Assembly (NCBI GenBank): GCA_047624005.1
Contig: JBLHPE010000004.1
Location: 23,091-87,090, forward strand
Length of the DNA stretch: 64,000 bases
Reading direction: 5' to 3'
Source of the DNA: Ascidiaceihabitans sp047624005
GTDB taxonomy: Bacteria; Pseudomonadota; Alphaproteobacteria; Rhodobacterales; Rhodobacteraceae
In this document: piece by piece, positions 43,418 through 51,385 of the stretch
How positions within the stretch are numbered: position 1 is the first letter of the stretch
Layout of the letters: each line of letters opens with the position of its first letter
The notes under the pieces: model-generated
What the model was told of the DNA's origin: nothing
Database searches by the model: none
What the model saw: only the letters and a program-made list of their open reading frames with translations
Program-made: the position numbers and the translations under genes

Positions 43418-44022
43418 GTGCGCCCCTGGGTGTGATACTTGCGGGCGGATTGGCCACGCGAATGGGTGGTGGTGACAAAGGGGCGTTGCCCTTAGGGACC
43501 TCGACGCTTTTGGACCATGTGATTGGGCGCTTATCCCCCCAAGTTCAAGGTATTGCGCTGAATGCGAATGGCGATGGAACACGGTTTTCTTATTTGGGAT
43601 TGCCAGTTGTCGCCGACAGTATTGAAGGTTTCGCAGGTCCATTGGCTGGGGTCTTGGCGGGCCTTGATTGGGCTGCAGAGCAAGGTGCGACAAGTATCGT
43701 TACGGCTGCTGCGGATACACCGTTCTTCCCGCACGATCTGGTGGCACAGTTGCAACTGGCTGCTGATGGTATGGAGCACCCATTAGCCTTGGCAGCAACC
43801 CCTGACCCAAAACGGGGCAAGTCACGTCACCCTACGTTTGGATTGTGGCCAGTTGCATTACGTGATGATTTACGTGACGCGTTAAATCAAGGTGTGCGTA
43901 AGGTTGTGCAGTGGACGGATAGTCACGACGGCAAGTTGGCGATGTTTCCAATCGACCAAATTGATCCATTTTTTAACGTGAACACCCCTGAAGATTTGGC
44001 CCGTGCAGAGTTGATGTTATGA
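43414..44022 (+). CDS. mobA: Molybdenum cofactor guanylyltransferase MobA
   Basis: A 202-residue nucleotidyltransferase attaching GMP to molybdenum cofactor to form the MGD/bis-MGD used by formate dehydrogenase and DMSO-reductase-family enzymes. Motifs: GVILAGGLATRMGGGDKGALPLG (GTP loop), VVADSIEGFAGPLAGVLAGLDW, VTAADTPFFPHDL and FFNVNTPEDL. The length is normal. It overlaps fdhD and mobB by 4 bases each (ATGA). Confidence 0.95.
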   Translation: MSAPLGVILAGGLATRMGGGDKGALPLGTSTLLDHVIGRLSPQVQGIALNANGDGTRFSYLGLPVVADSIEGFAGPLAGVLAGLDWAAEQGATSIVTAAADTPFFPHDLVAQLQLAADGMEHPLALAATPDPKRGKSRHPTFGLWPVALRDDLRDALNQGVRKVVQWTDSHDGKLAMFPIDQIDPFFNVNTPEDLARAELML

Positions 44023-44516
44023 GAGTTTTTGGTGTGGTCGGATGGAAGAACGCCGGCAAAACGGGCCTGATGGAACGCTTGGTGACTGAGATCACGGGAA
44101 GAGGGTTTACTGTCTCGACCGTGAAACATGCTCACCATACCTTTGACGTGGATCACGCAGGTAAGGATAGTTACCGCCACCGCGTCGCTGGTGCGCAAGA
44201 AGTCTTGCTGGCCTCGCGCAATAGATACGCGTTGATGCACGAATTGCGGACCGAGGACGAGCCGACTTTGACCGAATTGCTGAGCAAACTTGCACCTGTC
44301 GATCTGGTCTTGATTGAGGGGTATAAACGCGACGCGCATCCCAAAGTAGAGGCCTTTAGAGCAGAGACAAACAATCCATTGATTGCAAATGATGATCCAA
44401 CGATTTGCGCAGTAGCATCTGATACACCAATGGACCTTGATCGTCCTGTTTTTGACCTGAATGACACAATCTCGGTCGCTGATTTCATCTTGGCCGAGGT
44501 TGGTTTGAGCATATGA
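44019..44516 (+). CDS. mobB: Molybdopterin-guanine dinucleotide biosynthesis protein MobB
   Basis: A 165-residue P-loop GTPase adaptor: VVGWKNAGKTGLMERLV (Walker A) at the N-terminus, VSTVKHAHHTFDVDHAGKDSYRHRVAGA, and LVLIEGYKRDAHPKVEAFR. It assists MobA in MGD synthesis. Overlaps of 4 bases with mobA and moeA indicate coupled translation in fdhD-mobA-mobB-moeA. Confidence 0.95.
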   Translation: MRVFGVVGWKNAGKTGLMERLVTEITGRGFTVSTVKHAHHTFDVDHAGKDSYRHRVAGAQEVLLASRNRYALMHELRTEDEPTLTELLSKLAPVDLVLIEGYKRDAHPKVEAFRAETNNPLIANDDPTICAVASDTPMDLDRPVFDLNDTISVADFILAEVGLSI

Positions 44517-45775
44517 GTGATGCCATCAAACCACCTCCCTTGCGCAACGATTGCTTCGCGCTTCCGGCTGGGGTGCACTGGACGCCGGTTGAGGACGCAC
44601 TTGCGATGCTGCGGGATCGTTTGACGCCCATCACAAGTGTTGAAACGATTGTTATCGGTCAAGCGATGGGGCGGGTTTTGGCAGCCGATGTTTTAGCACC
44701 ACGCGCCAACCCTCCGCTGCCGAATACAGCCGTGGATGGGTATGGGTTTGCTGGCGGTCGTCTCGAGGGTGTCCACACGATGCAATTGCTGGATGAACGT
44801 GCGGCGGCGGGACCGATGTTGGAACGCGAAGTGCCTGTGGGCCACGCATTGCGAATTTTGACCGGCGCTGCTCTGCCATCTGGTGTGGATACAGTTGTGT
44901 TGCAGGAGGACGTAACCGCGCATGCAGGGCAGATTGCTTTTAATGGGCCGATTAAGTCAGGTGCGAACACACGGTGCGCGGGCGAGGATGTTCAGGCCGA
45001 TGAAATAATTCTAAAGGTTGGTCGTCGTGTGACGGCTGCAGATATGGCCCTGATGGCCGCAACGGGTGTACATGAGGTTTCTGTGCGGATGCCGTTACGG
45101 GTTGCTGTTATTTCAACAGGAGATGAACTGATTGAGGCGGGACAGACCGCTGAGCAAGATCAGATTTACGACGCAAACCGCCCGATGTTGCTGTCGATGA
45201 TTGCGTCTATGGGACACGATGCGGTGGACATGGGACAATGCGCAGATGATCGCGCTGCTTTGCGGGTCATGATGGATACTGCCGCCTCTACGGCAGATGT
45301 GATCCTGACCAGTGGTGGCGCTTCTGCTGGGGACGAAGACCATGTTTCAGCGCTTTTGACGGACGTAGGAACAATGCAATTGTGGCGCATAGCGATCAAG
45401 CCGGGCAGGCCTTTGGCGTTGGCGATGTGGAACAACACCCCTGTGTTTGGTTTGCCTGGTAACCCAGTTGCCGCGATGGTCTGTACATTGATTTTTGCAC
45501 GTCCCGCGATGGCGCAATTGGCGGGGGCGGGCTGGGCAGAGCCAGTTGGCTATGATGTGCCCGCAGGGTTTTCTAAATCAAAAAAAGCAGGGCGCAGCGA
45601 ATATTTGCGAGCCCGAATGCTTGATGGGCGCGTTGAGGTCTTTGGGTCTGAAGGGTCAGGGCGCATCAGTGGGCTTAGCTGGGCGGATGGTCTGGTTGAA
45701 CTGCCCGAGGGCGCACTGATGATCAATGAAGGCGATTTGGTGCGTTACATTCCGTTTGGCAGTTTCGACATTTAA
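44513..45775 (+). CDS. moeA: Molybdopterin molybdotransferase MoeA
   Basis: A 420-residue enzyme inserting molybdate into adenylated molybdopterin. Domain landmarks are PLPNTAVDGYGFAG near residue 65, the MPT-binding core VISTGDELIEAG ... IYDANRPMLLSMI and VILTSGGASAGDEDHV, then FGLPGNPVAAMVCTLIFARP and a C-terminal beta domain. An extra N-terminal stretch of about 20 residues precedes the family start. It closes the fdhD-mobA-mobB-moeA operon. Confidence 0.95.
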   Translation: MSDAIKPPPLRNDCFALPAGVHWTPVEDALAMLRDRLTPITSVETIVIGQAMGRVLAADVLAPRANPPLPNTAVDGYGFAGGRLEGVHTMQLLDERAAAGPMLEREVPVGHALRILTGAALPSGVDTVVLQEDVTAHAGQIAFNGPIKSGANTRCAGEDVQADEIILKVGRRVTAADMALMAATGVHEVSVRMPLRVAVISTGDELIEAGQTAEQDQIYDANRPMLLSMIASMGHDAVDMGQCADDRAALRVMMDTAASTADVILTSGGASAGDEDHVSALLTDVGTMQLWRIAIKPGRPLALAMWNNTPVFGLPGNPVAAMVCTLIFARPAMAQLAGAGWAEPVGYDVPAGFSKSKKAGRSEYLRARMLDGRVEVFGSEGSGRISGLSWADGLVELPEGALMINEGDLVRYIPFGSFDI

Positions 45776-45851
45776 CGTTTGGTCGCATTTGGATGCCTGA
45801 TGGGTCGTTTGCCGCCTTGTTTGGCATGCTTTCGCTGGATAACAACTCCCA

Positions 45852-46991
45852 ATGACACAAACATCTCACACCCCCGCCCAAAAAACAGTCGTAAACAGCT
45901 GGAACGAATGGGACCCGCTGCATCATGTGATCGTTGGTCGTGCCGACGATTGCCACATCCCAGCCGAAGAACCCGCGCTGGATGCGAAGGTGCCCGAAGA
46001 CAGTGATATGCGTGGCCAATGGGGGCGCCGTCCACAAGAGACGATTGATCGTGCCAACGAGTTGCTCAACAACTTTGCGGACATGCTTGTCAAACGTGGT
46101 GTCCGCGTGGATCGCCCTGACAGCATTGATCACTCGACGCCCGTCACAACCCCCGATTTTCATGCCGAAAGCCAATTTGGTTGCATGCCGCCGCGCGATG
46201 TTTTGCTGACTGTTGGGTCCGAGATGTTGGAGGCGACGATGTCTTATCGCTGCCGTTGGTTTGAGTATCTGAACTATCGCCCATTGCTACAGCAGTATTT
46301 TGAGGATGATCCGAAGTTCCGTCACGAAGCAGCCCCGAAACCTCGTTTGACGAATGCCGATTATCACCCAGACTATCTGAGCGAAAAGATTGGCGACACA
46401 CAGCGTTTGAAGTGGGCTGAAGAGAAGTTTTTTGTAACGACCGAAGAAGAGCCTTTGTTTGATGCCGCCGATGTCTTGCGCTTTGGCCGTGATCTGGTGG
46501 TTCAGCATGGGTTCACAACGAACCTTAAGGGGATCGAGTGGCTGCGCCGTCACTTCCCCGATCACCGCGTTCACACAGTCAATTTTCCGGGTGATCCCTA
46601 TCCGATCCACATTGATGCGACGTTCACACCGTTGCGCCCCGGTTTGATCCTGAACAACCCACAGCGCCGTCTGCCAGAAGAACAGCGCAAAATGTACAAT
46701 GACAACGGGTGGGAAATTGTGGACGCCGCGCAACCTGCGCATAATTCGCCGCCTGCGCTTTGCTATTCCTCAACATGGTTGTCGATGAACGTGCTGGTGC
46801 TGGACCCAAAGACCGTTTGCGTTGAGAAGTCCGAGGTCTATCAGGCGGAACAGATGGATAAATTGGGCATGAACGTGATTGAGGTCGAGTTGCGAGATGC
46901 ATATGCCTTTGGTGGTGGTTTGCACTGCTGCACGGCGGATGTTTACCGTGAGGGCGATTGCGAAGACTACTTCCCCAATATGCCGTCCTAG
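45852..46991 (+). CDS. Glycine/inosamine amidinotransferase-like enzyme (AGAT family)
   Basis: A 379-residue amidinotransferase closely patterned on vertebrate L-arginine:glycine amidinotransferase: NEWDPLHHVIVGRADD near the start, GSEMLEATMSYRCRWFEYLNYRPLL, FDAADVLRFGRDL (203-215), IEWLRRHFP, PIHIDATF with catalytic His253, STWLSMNVLVLD, and GGGLHCCTADVYR with nucleophile Cys359. The family moves the amidino group of arginine to an amine, forming ornithine and a guanidino compound such as guanidinoacetate. The acceptor here is unknown. It stands alone, 76 bases after moeA. The active site looks intact. Confidence 0.9.
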   Translation: MTQTSHTPAQKTVVNSWNEWDPLHHVIVGRADDCHIPAEEPALDAKVPEDSDMRGQWGRRPQETIDRANELLNNFADMLVKRGVRVDRPDSIDHSTPVTTPDFHAESQFGCMPPRDVLLTVGSEMLEATMSYRCRWFEYLNYRPLLQQYFEDDPKFRHEAAPKPRLTNADYHPDYLSEKIGDTQRLKWAEEKFFVTTEEEPLFDAADVLRFGRDLVVQHGFTTNLKGIEWLRRHFPDHRVHTVNFPGDPYPIHIDATFTPLRPGLILNNPQRRLPEEQRKMYNDNGWEIVDAAQPAHNSPPALCYSSTWLSMNVLVLDPKTVCVEKSEVYQAEQMDKLGMNVIEVELRDAYAFGGGLHCCTADVYREGDCEDYFPNMPS

Positions 46992-47057
46992 GGAAAGTTT
47001 GGTCATCCATAATTTTTTCATATTTGGATGAATATAAACCGACCCTGATGTGTTTCT

Positions 47058-47090
47058 TATATGCGCCTCTTCTTGCACGGGGCGCATATA
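47058..47090. promoter_or_regulatory. Perfect inverted repeat before the YceI-cytochrome c gene
   Basis: TATATGCGCC-N13-GGCGCATATA, a 10-bp perfect inverted repeat ending 20 bases before the ATG at 47111; GGGGAGGG between it and the ATG is the ribosome site. It may be an operator or a 5'-leader hairpin. It is not followed by a T-run, so it is not a terminator. Confidence 0.55.
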
Positions 47091-47110
47091 AACCAACGGG
47101 GAGGGCGAAA

Positions 47111-48070
47111 ATGCTCAAAACAATAATGCGTGCAGCTGCGGTGGCTGTGTTTACACTGGCTGGTCAAACTGCATTGGCCGGTGGACATGCCGCCAAAGCT
47201 TGGTCACTTGATAACGAAGCCTCAAAGCTGGCTTTTGGATCCGTCAAAAAGGATGTGATCGGTGAAGTTCACAGTTTTGAATCCATTTCCGGCATGGTTG
47301 AAGCGGATGGTACTGTTACCGTTGAGATCGATTTGACGTCGGTTCAAACCAACATCGATATTCGCAATGAACGCTTTGGCGAATACGTTTTTAATGGTGT
47401 TGCAACGGCTAAACTAAGCACGATGATCGATCTGGACGCGATGGATAAAATGGCTGTTGGCGCAACTGAAATCATCGACATCGAAGTTACCTTATCCTTC
47501 TTAGGTGCCGAGATCGAAATTGAAGCAGAGATGTTTGCTGCGCGCTTGAGCGATACTAAAGTTCTGGTGAATACAAATGATATTATCTTTTTGAGCACCG
47601 AAGATGCAGGCATCACCGCCGGTATCGACAAGCTGATGGAATTGGCAAAGTTACCGAGTATCACACGCACATCCCCAGTGACGATGCGCCTAATCTTTGA
47701 CAAAGTAGAACAGAAAGCTGAGGCAGCACCCGCTGCCCCAGTTACCATTGTGGCTGCTCTTACCGGTGATGTGAACGCTGGTAAAAAGGTCTTTAAGAAA
47801 TGCAAAGCCTGTCATGCGGTCAAAGCAGGTAAAAACGGTGTTGGGCCGTCGCTGCACAAGATCGTTGGTGCAGATGCAGGTGTGAGCGAAGACTTCAAAT
47901 ACTCTAAAGCAATGGCCGGTTCTGATTTGGTTTGGGACGTTGAAACCCTAAGTGCATTCTTGGCAAAACCACGTAAAACGGTCAAAGGCACTAAGATGGC
48001 ATTTTCTGGTTTGAAGAAAGAAGCCGACATCGAGAATGTGATCGCATACATCGTTTCAAAGTCAGAATGA
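47111..48070 (+). CDS. Periplasmic YceI domain fused to a class I cytochrome c
   Basis: 319 residues with a signal peptide (cut after ALA, about residue 23). An N-terminal YceI-like lipocalin domain follows (about 30-200: WSLDNEASKLAFGSVKKDV, VTVEIDLTSVQTNIDIRNE, EVTLSFLG), then an Ala/Pro-rich linker (about 200-215) and a cytochrome c domain with heme motif CKACH (231-235), GPSLHKIVG and likely axial Met296 in KGTKMAFSG. YceI proteins bind isoprenoid lipids such as quinones in a beta-barrel. The start at 47111 follows GGGGAGGG. Confidence 0.88.
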   Translation: MLKTIMRAAAVAVFTLAGQTALAGGHAAKAWSLDNEASKLAFGSVKKDVIGEVHSFESISGMVEADGTVTVEIDLTSVQTNIDIRNERFGEYVFNGVATAKLSTMIDLDAMDKMAVGATEIIDIEVTLSFLGAEIEIEAEMFAARLSDTKVLVNTNDIIFLSTEDAGITAGIDKLMELAKLPSITRTSPVTMRLIFDKVEQKAEAAPAAPVTIVAALTGDVNAGKKVFKKCKACHAVKAGKNGVGPSLHKIVGADAGVSEDFKYSKAMAGSDLVWDVETLSAFLAKPRKTVKGTKMAFSGLKKEADIENVIAYIVSKSE

Positions 48071-48158
48071 TATAAAGTGGGTTGCAAAACCCATTCCTAC
48101 CCATGTTTGCCTTTGTAATTGTATGGTCTACCTTGTGGTCAACCAATAGGAGACAGAT

Positions 48159-48680
48159 ATGAAACCCATCCTTGCTATATCCGCCATGCTTTTTGTGATC
48201 CCCAACGTGGTCCTCGCCGATAGCCACGGCTGCGCAGTGAACATGAGTGTTCGTTTCGTCGAAGGGGCCCCAGTAGATCGGTTTGTGATTACCAACGAGT
48301 CTAAGGTTGCTATTGCGCAAGCTGAAGTCTTGTTTGATCTGCGACCGTCGGTTGGAAGATTAGTCTTTGATACGCAAAGTGGTGGCTCTGGCGTGGAAGT
48401 CTTCCAACCCTTTCAAAGTGAAGATACCACTTTGGACGTAGCAGACGGCGCCGAAGGGTTGCGTATGCCGCTGAATGGTTTGGCGGGTGAGGCCTCTACC
48501 AGCTTTAGCATTGACGTTGATGACCGTCTTATTGCTTCTGAACTGGGTCAAATCAGGGTGTCAGGATCTGAAATGCAAGGCGCTGTTGTGACCATTGTTG
48601 TTGGAACAGACAGCTATGGAGCTGTTTTTGATGGAAAAAACAAGGCCGTATTTGGCGCAGATTGCGCCGATACGATCTAA
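48159..48680 (+). CDS. Secreted protein of unknown function
   Basis: 173 residues with a clear signal peptide (MKPILAISAMLFVIPNVVLADS, cut about residue 20). The mature part is beta-rich, with a Cys near each end (CAVNMSVRF; GADCADTI) that could pair. No family recognised. A good GGAGA site precedes the ATG. It lies 88 bases after the YceI-cytochrome c gene, and its stop shares CTAA with the stop of the convergent gene. Confidence 0.7.
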   Translation: MKPILAISAMLFVIPNVVLADSHGCAVNMSVRFVEGAPVDRFVITNESKVAIAQAEVLFDLRPSVGRLVFDTQSGGSGVEVFQPFQSEDTTLDVADGAEGLRMPLNGLAGEASTSFSIDVDDRLIASELGQIRVSGSEMQGAVVTIVVGTDSYGAVFDGKNKAVFGADCADTI

Positions 48681-49696
48681 TCGAATGTCCCTGCGACACG
48701 GCCGAGTAACATAAATGCTCGGGCCGTGCGCGTATCTGAAAGTGCAGATATTTCGCTGTCGTTAGCACGGGGTTCGAATTCCGAAAAAACCTTGTCGAAG
48801 CGACGTAGGAAGTGGTGTGCCGCATCGCGGAAAATCGGGTCCTGTTTCATACGTCCTGATGTCAGTGCCAGTGATGAACGATCCCGTACACCGCCCAATG
48901 CAGCCACGGGGCGTCCACGTGCGCCGCCTGCAAATTGACGCCAAATTTCCGAGCGAGCCCGATCTGGGCGAAGGTCATCCATATAGATGCCATCTTGGCT
49001 AAGAAGGGTCAGTACGTCTTGTGCGGCTTGGATCAGTTTGCTGGCTTCGCGATCTTTGAGGGCGCGGCGCAGAGATACAAAACCAAGTTCATCTTCGGCA
49101 GTTTCTGGGAAGTTCATTGCGCGAATAAAATCTTCATTTGGCAAAGGTGGTGTAATGTCTTCAGCAGTTGTGCCAAGCGCCAGCACTGGTTGGTCATCAG
49201 GAGCAGCAACAACTGCGGGGGCTATGCGCGGTTCTTGTGCCGATGCGTCCCGACGGGTCGAGAACGTAGCGAGTGCGGTTTCTGTTTTACGGGCAGCAGC
49301 TGCAATTTCGTCTAACTTACGGGCAACAGACGGTTCATTGCCAAGGTCGCGACCTTGGGACTGGGCGATGTAGGCCTGACGGATCGCATCAATCGCCGCT
49401 TGTAAACGTTGACTTTCTTCACGCATCACACGGCTGGCCCGTGCAGCAGTCGCGGCCACCCAGATCATTGCAACAGGCATGAAAATCGCCAACATCATGA
49501 TCAAGAACTGCATCCCACCGCTATCGGCAGATAATGTTGGATCAGATGGCAAGGTCAGAAAGAAAATTGCCGCCCCAATCAGCCAAATCACACTAAGGGC
49601 GATTGCGACGACTTCGATCACACTGATACCACCGTGCCGAGGCCGGTCATAAATGCCCAACGGGGTCGGGCGTGATTTGGGGGGCTGATCGGACAT
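48677..49696 (-). CDS. Membrane protein with coiled coil, unknown function
   Basis: 339 residues. A proline-rich cytosolic start is followed by two transmembrane helices (about 25-48 and 62-85), a coiled-coil stretch (about 88-150, REESQRLQAAIDAIRQAYIAQ), an Ala/Pro linker, and a helical C-terminal domain (about 190-339) with ALKDREASKLIQAAQDVLTLLSQDGIYMDDLRPDR and HHFLRRFDKVFSEF. I do not recognise a family. It is 15 bases upstream of nothing on its own strand except greA, which it precedes in the opposite gene order (greA is transcribed first). Confidence 0.75.
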   Translation of the reverse strand: MSDQPPKSRPTPLGIYDRPRHGGISVIEVVAIALSVIWLIGAAIFFLTLPSDPTLSADSGGMQFLIMMLAIFMPVAMIWVAATAARASRVMREESQRLQAAIDAIRQAYIAQSQGRDLGNEPSVARKLDEIAAAARKTETALATFSTRRDASAQEPRIAPAVVAAPDDQPVLALGTTAEDITPPLPNEDFIRAMNFPETAEDELGFVSLRRALKDREASKLIQAAQDVLTLLSQDGIYMDDLRPDRARSEIWRQFAGGARGRPVAALGGVRDRSSLALTSGRMKQDPIFRDAAHHFLRRFDKVFSEFEPRANDSEISALSDTRTARAFMLLGRVAGTFD

Positions 49697-49710
49697 TTTT
49701 TGGGAACCTA

Positions 49711-50181
49711 TCAGGCGTAAACGATGGAAAGAACTTCGTAGGATTTGACACCGCCGGGTGTGCGGACTTCGACGCTGTCACCTTCTTCTTTGGCGATAAG
49801 GGCGCGGGCGATGGGGGACTTAATATTCAGCAACCCGTCTTCAATGCTGGCCTCATATTCACCAACGATCTGATAGGTCTTTTCCTCTTCGGTGTCTTCG
49901 TCCACCAAAGTGACCTTGGCCCCGAATTTGATACCGCCAGACAGTTTGGACGGGTCAATGACATCAGCAAGCGAAATCACACCTTCCAGTTCTTTCACAC
50001 GCCCCTCAATGAAGGACTGCTTTTCCTTGGCTGAATGGTATTCCGCATTCTCGGAAAGATCGCCGTGTTCACGGGCTTCAGCAATGGCTTTGATGATAGT
50101 AGGGCGTTCAACCGTTTTCAGGTGCTTCAGCTCTACTTCCAAATCAACATACCCTTTGCGGGTCATTGGGATCTTTTCCAT
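49711..50181 (-). CDS. greA: Transcription elongation factor GreA
   Basis: A 156-residue factor that rescues backtracked RNA polymerase by stimulating transcript cleavage. It has an N-terminal coiled-coil hairpin (LEVELKHLKTVERPTIIKAIAEAREHGDLSENAEYHSAKEKQSFIEGRV), whose acidic tip DLSENAEYH holds the catalytic acids, and a C-terminal FKBP-like domain (FGAKVTLVDEDTEEEKTYQIVGEYEA). The ATG at 50181 gives the standard length; the frame extends further upstream without family features. The membrane protein gene follows 14 bases downstream. Confidence 0.96.
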   Translation of the reverse strand: MEKIPMTRKGYVDLEVELKHLKTVERPTIIKAIAEAREHGDLSENAEYHSAKEKQSFIEGRVKELEGVISLADVIDPSKLSGGIKFGAKVTLVDEDTEEEKTYQIVGEYEASIEDGLLNIKSPIARALIAKEEGDSVEVRTPGGVKSYEVLSIVYA

Positions 50182-50202
50182 AACATCGGTCCAACTGTGA
50201 AA

Positions 50203-50224
50203 AGCGGCCCACAAAGGGGCCGCT
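50203..50224 (-). terminator. Hairpin terminator between the VOC gene and greA
   Basis: On the minus strand an 8-bp perfect stem (AGCGGCCC / GGGCCGCT) with a 6-base loop is followed by TTTC. It lies after the VOC gene and upstream of greA, so it probably insulates greA. The U-tract is short. Confidence 0.6.
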
Positions 50225-50295
50225 GTTAAAGGTTACGTCCCAAATGACCCAAACGGGTATGCAATTGCAAGCCTTCTACGCAAGTTGAGCCGATG

Positions 50296-50679
50296 TTAGC
50301 TGTCGTATTGCACGACCTCGTATTCGATTCCGTCGTGGTCATCGAAGTAAAACCGCTGGCCAGGTTCGTAGTCATAGTGTTCCCCTGCGACAAAGCCCGC
50401 ATCAGTCACGCGTTGTCGCATAGTGTGGATATCGTCGACGACCACAGCGATGTGATTTAGGCCGCCTATGGTATGATAGGATATTTCTTTCGTGGGCTGC
50501 GATGTCTGCTCTTGATACAGGGCAAGGTAGTGATCTTTGGTTCCGACGTGGATCGATTGGCCCAAAGCCTTGCTGTCGCCCCGCCAGCGAATGTGCCACC
50601 CAAATAATTCAATCATCCATGCCGCAGTGGCCTCGATATCTGAGACGGTGTAATTTGTGTGTTCTAAACGGGCAGTCAT
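50296..50679 (-). CDS. VOC-family (glyoxalase/bleomycin-resistance-like) protein under SoxR-type promoter
   Basis: A 127-residue vicinal-oxygen-chelate protein with two beta-alpha-beta-beta-beta units: LEHTNYTVSDIEATAAWMIELFGW and LNHIAVVVDDIHTMRQRVTDAGF, ending DHDGIEYEVVQYDS. Candidate metal ligands are His7, the His in LNHIAV and the late Glu. The substrate is unknown; relatives include lactoylglutathione lyase and resistance proteins. The ATG follows GAAAGGAAA. It is divergent from soxR, with a SoxR-box promoter pointing at it, so it is probably induced by redox-cycling compounds. Confidence 0.87.
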   Translation of the reverse strand: MTARLEHTNYTVSDIEATAAWMIELFGWHIRWRGDSKALGQSIHVGTKDHYLALYQEQTSQPTKEISYHTIGGLNHIAVVVDDIHTMRQRVTDAGFVAGEHYDYEPGQRFYFDDHDGIEYEVVQYDS

Positions 50680-50707
50680 TGGGTTTCCTTTCAAGGGTGA
50701 TTTTTCT

Positions 50708-50738
50708 ATCGTAATTTCTAAACCTAACTTTAGGTCAA
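50708..50738 (-). promoter_or_regulatory. SoxR box within a 19-bp-spacer promoter of the VOC gene
   Basis: On the minus strand TTGACC (50738-50733), a 19-base spacer and TACGAT (50713-50708). The palindrome ACCTAA-CT-TTAGGT (50722-50735) fills the spacer. The overlong 19-bp spacer with a central dyad is the layout of promoters activated by MerR-family regulators, and the dyad resembles the E. coli soxS SoxR box (CCTCAAGTTAACTTGAGG). The start site would be near 50701, about 22 bases before the VOC ATG. Confidence 0.8.
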
Positions 50739-50759
50739 GGATTTTCTTTGGAGGGTGAA

Positions 50760-51212
50760 ATGGCAAAAGACGGGATGACAATCGGGGCACTGGCGACACG
50801 TACGGGATTGGCCGTTTCAGCGATCAGGTATTACGAGGCACAGGGCTTGATCCGCCCCTGGCGCAATGAAGGCGGCCAGCGGCGGTTTGAACGGGCTGAT
50901 CTGCGCCGCCTTAGCTTTGTAATGATCGCGCAGCAGTTTGGGTTCACGTTGCCGCAGATAAAGGAACAGTTGGATGCGTTGCCAAATGGTAGGACACCAA
51001 CAAAAACCGATTGGGCTAAGATCAGCGAATCCTTTCGCGCGTCATTGGATGCACGGATCAATACATTGACCCGGCTGCGGGACAATTTGGATGGGTGTAT
51101 CGGGTGTGGGTGCCTTAGCTTGCCAAAATGTGCGTTGTATAACCCTTCCGACAGCGCGTCGCTTAAAGGGCCAGGGCCAAGGTATTTGATGGGTGATAAT
51201 CCCGCGCGTTGA
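50760..51212 (+). CDS. soxR: Redox-sensitive transcriptional activator SoxR
   Basis: 150 residues, MerR family. The winged helix-turn-helix is at 6-40 (MTIGALATRTGLAVSAIRYYEAQGLI); a dimerisation helix follows, and a [2Fe-2S] site has Cys113, 116, 118 and 124 in CIGCGCLSLPKC, the exact SoxR spacing. Oxidation of the cluster by redox-active compounds turns it into an activator that untwists the 19-bp spacer of its target. The ATG at 50760 follows GGAGGG. The divergent VOC gene has such a promoter, so it is the likely direct target; no soxS is seen. Confidence 0.95.
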   Translation: MAKDGMTIGALATRTGLAVSAIRYYEAQGLIRPWRNEGGQRRFERADLRRLSFVMIAQQFGFTLPQIKEQLDALPNGRTPTKTDWAKISESFRASLDARINTLTRLRDNLDGCIGCGCLSLPKCALYNPSDSASLKGPGPRYLMGDNPAR

Positions 51213-51385
51213 GATGCTGTGCTGCGGGTGGCCTATTCTTTGGCGGTTTCGGTGTATCTTTTAGCAAATTAACGCGTTTACGTGGTGTCGAGATTGCATT
51301 GATTTGTCTGCTAGGATACCCAATGACGAAAGATTATTGCGTCTTGGCTGCCGTGCCAAACGCCTGTGAAAAGGGAGCTGACAAG

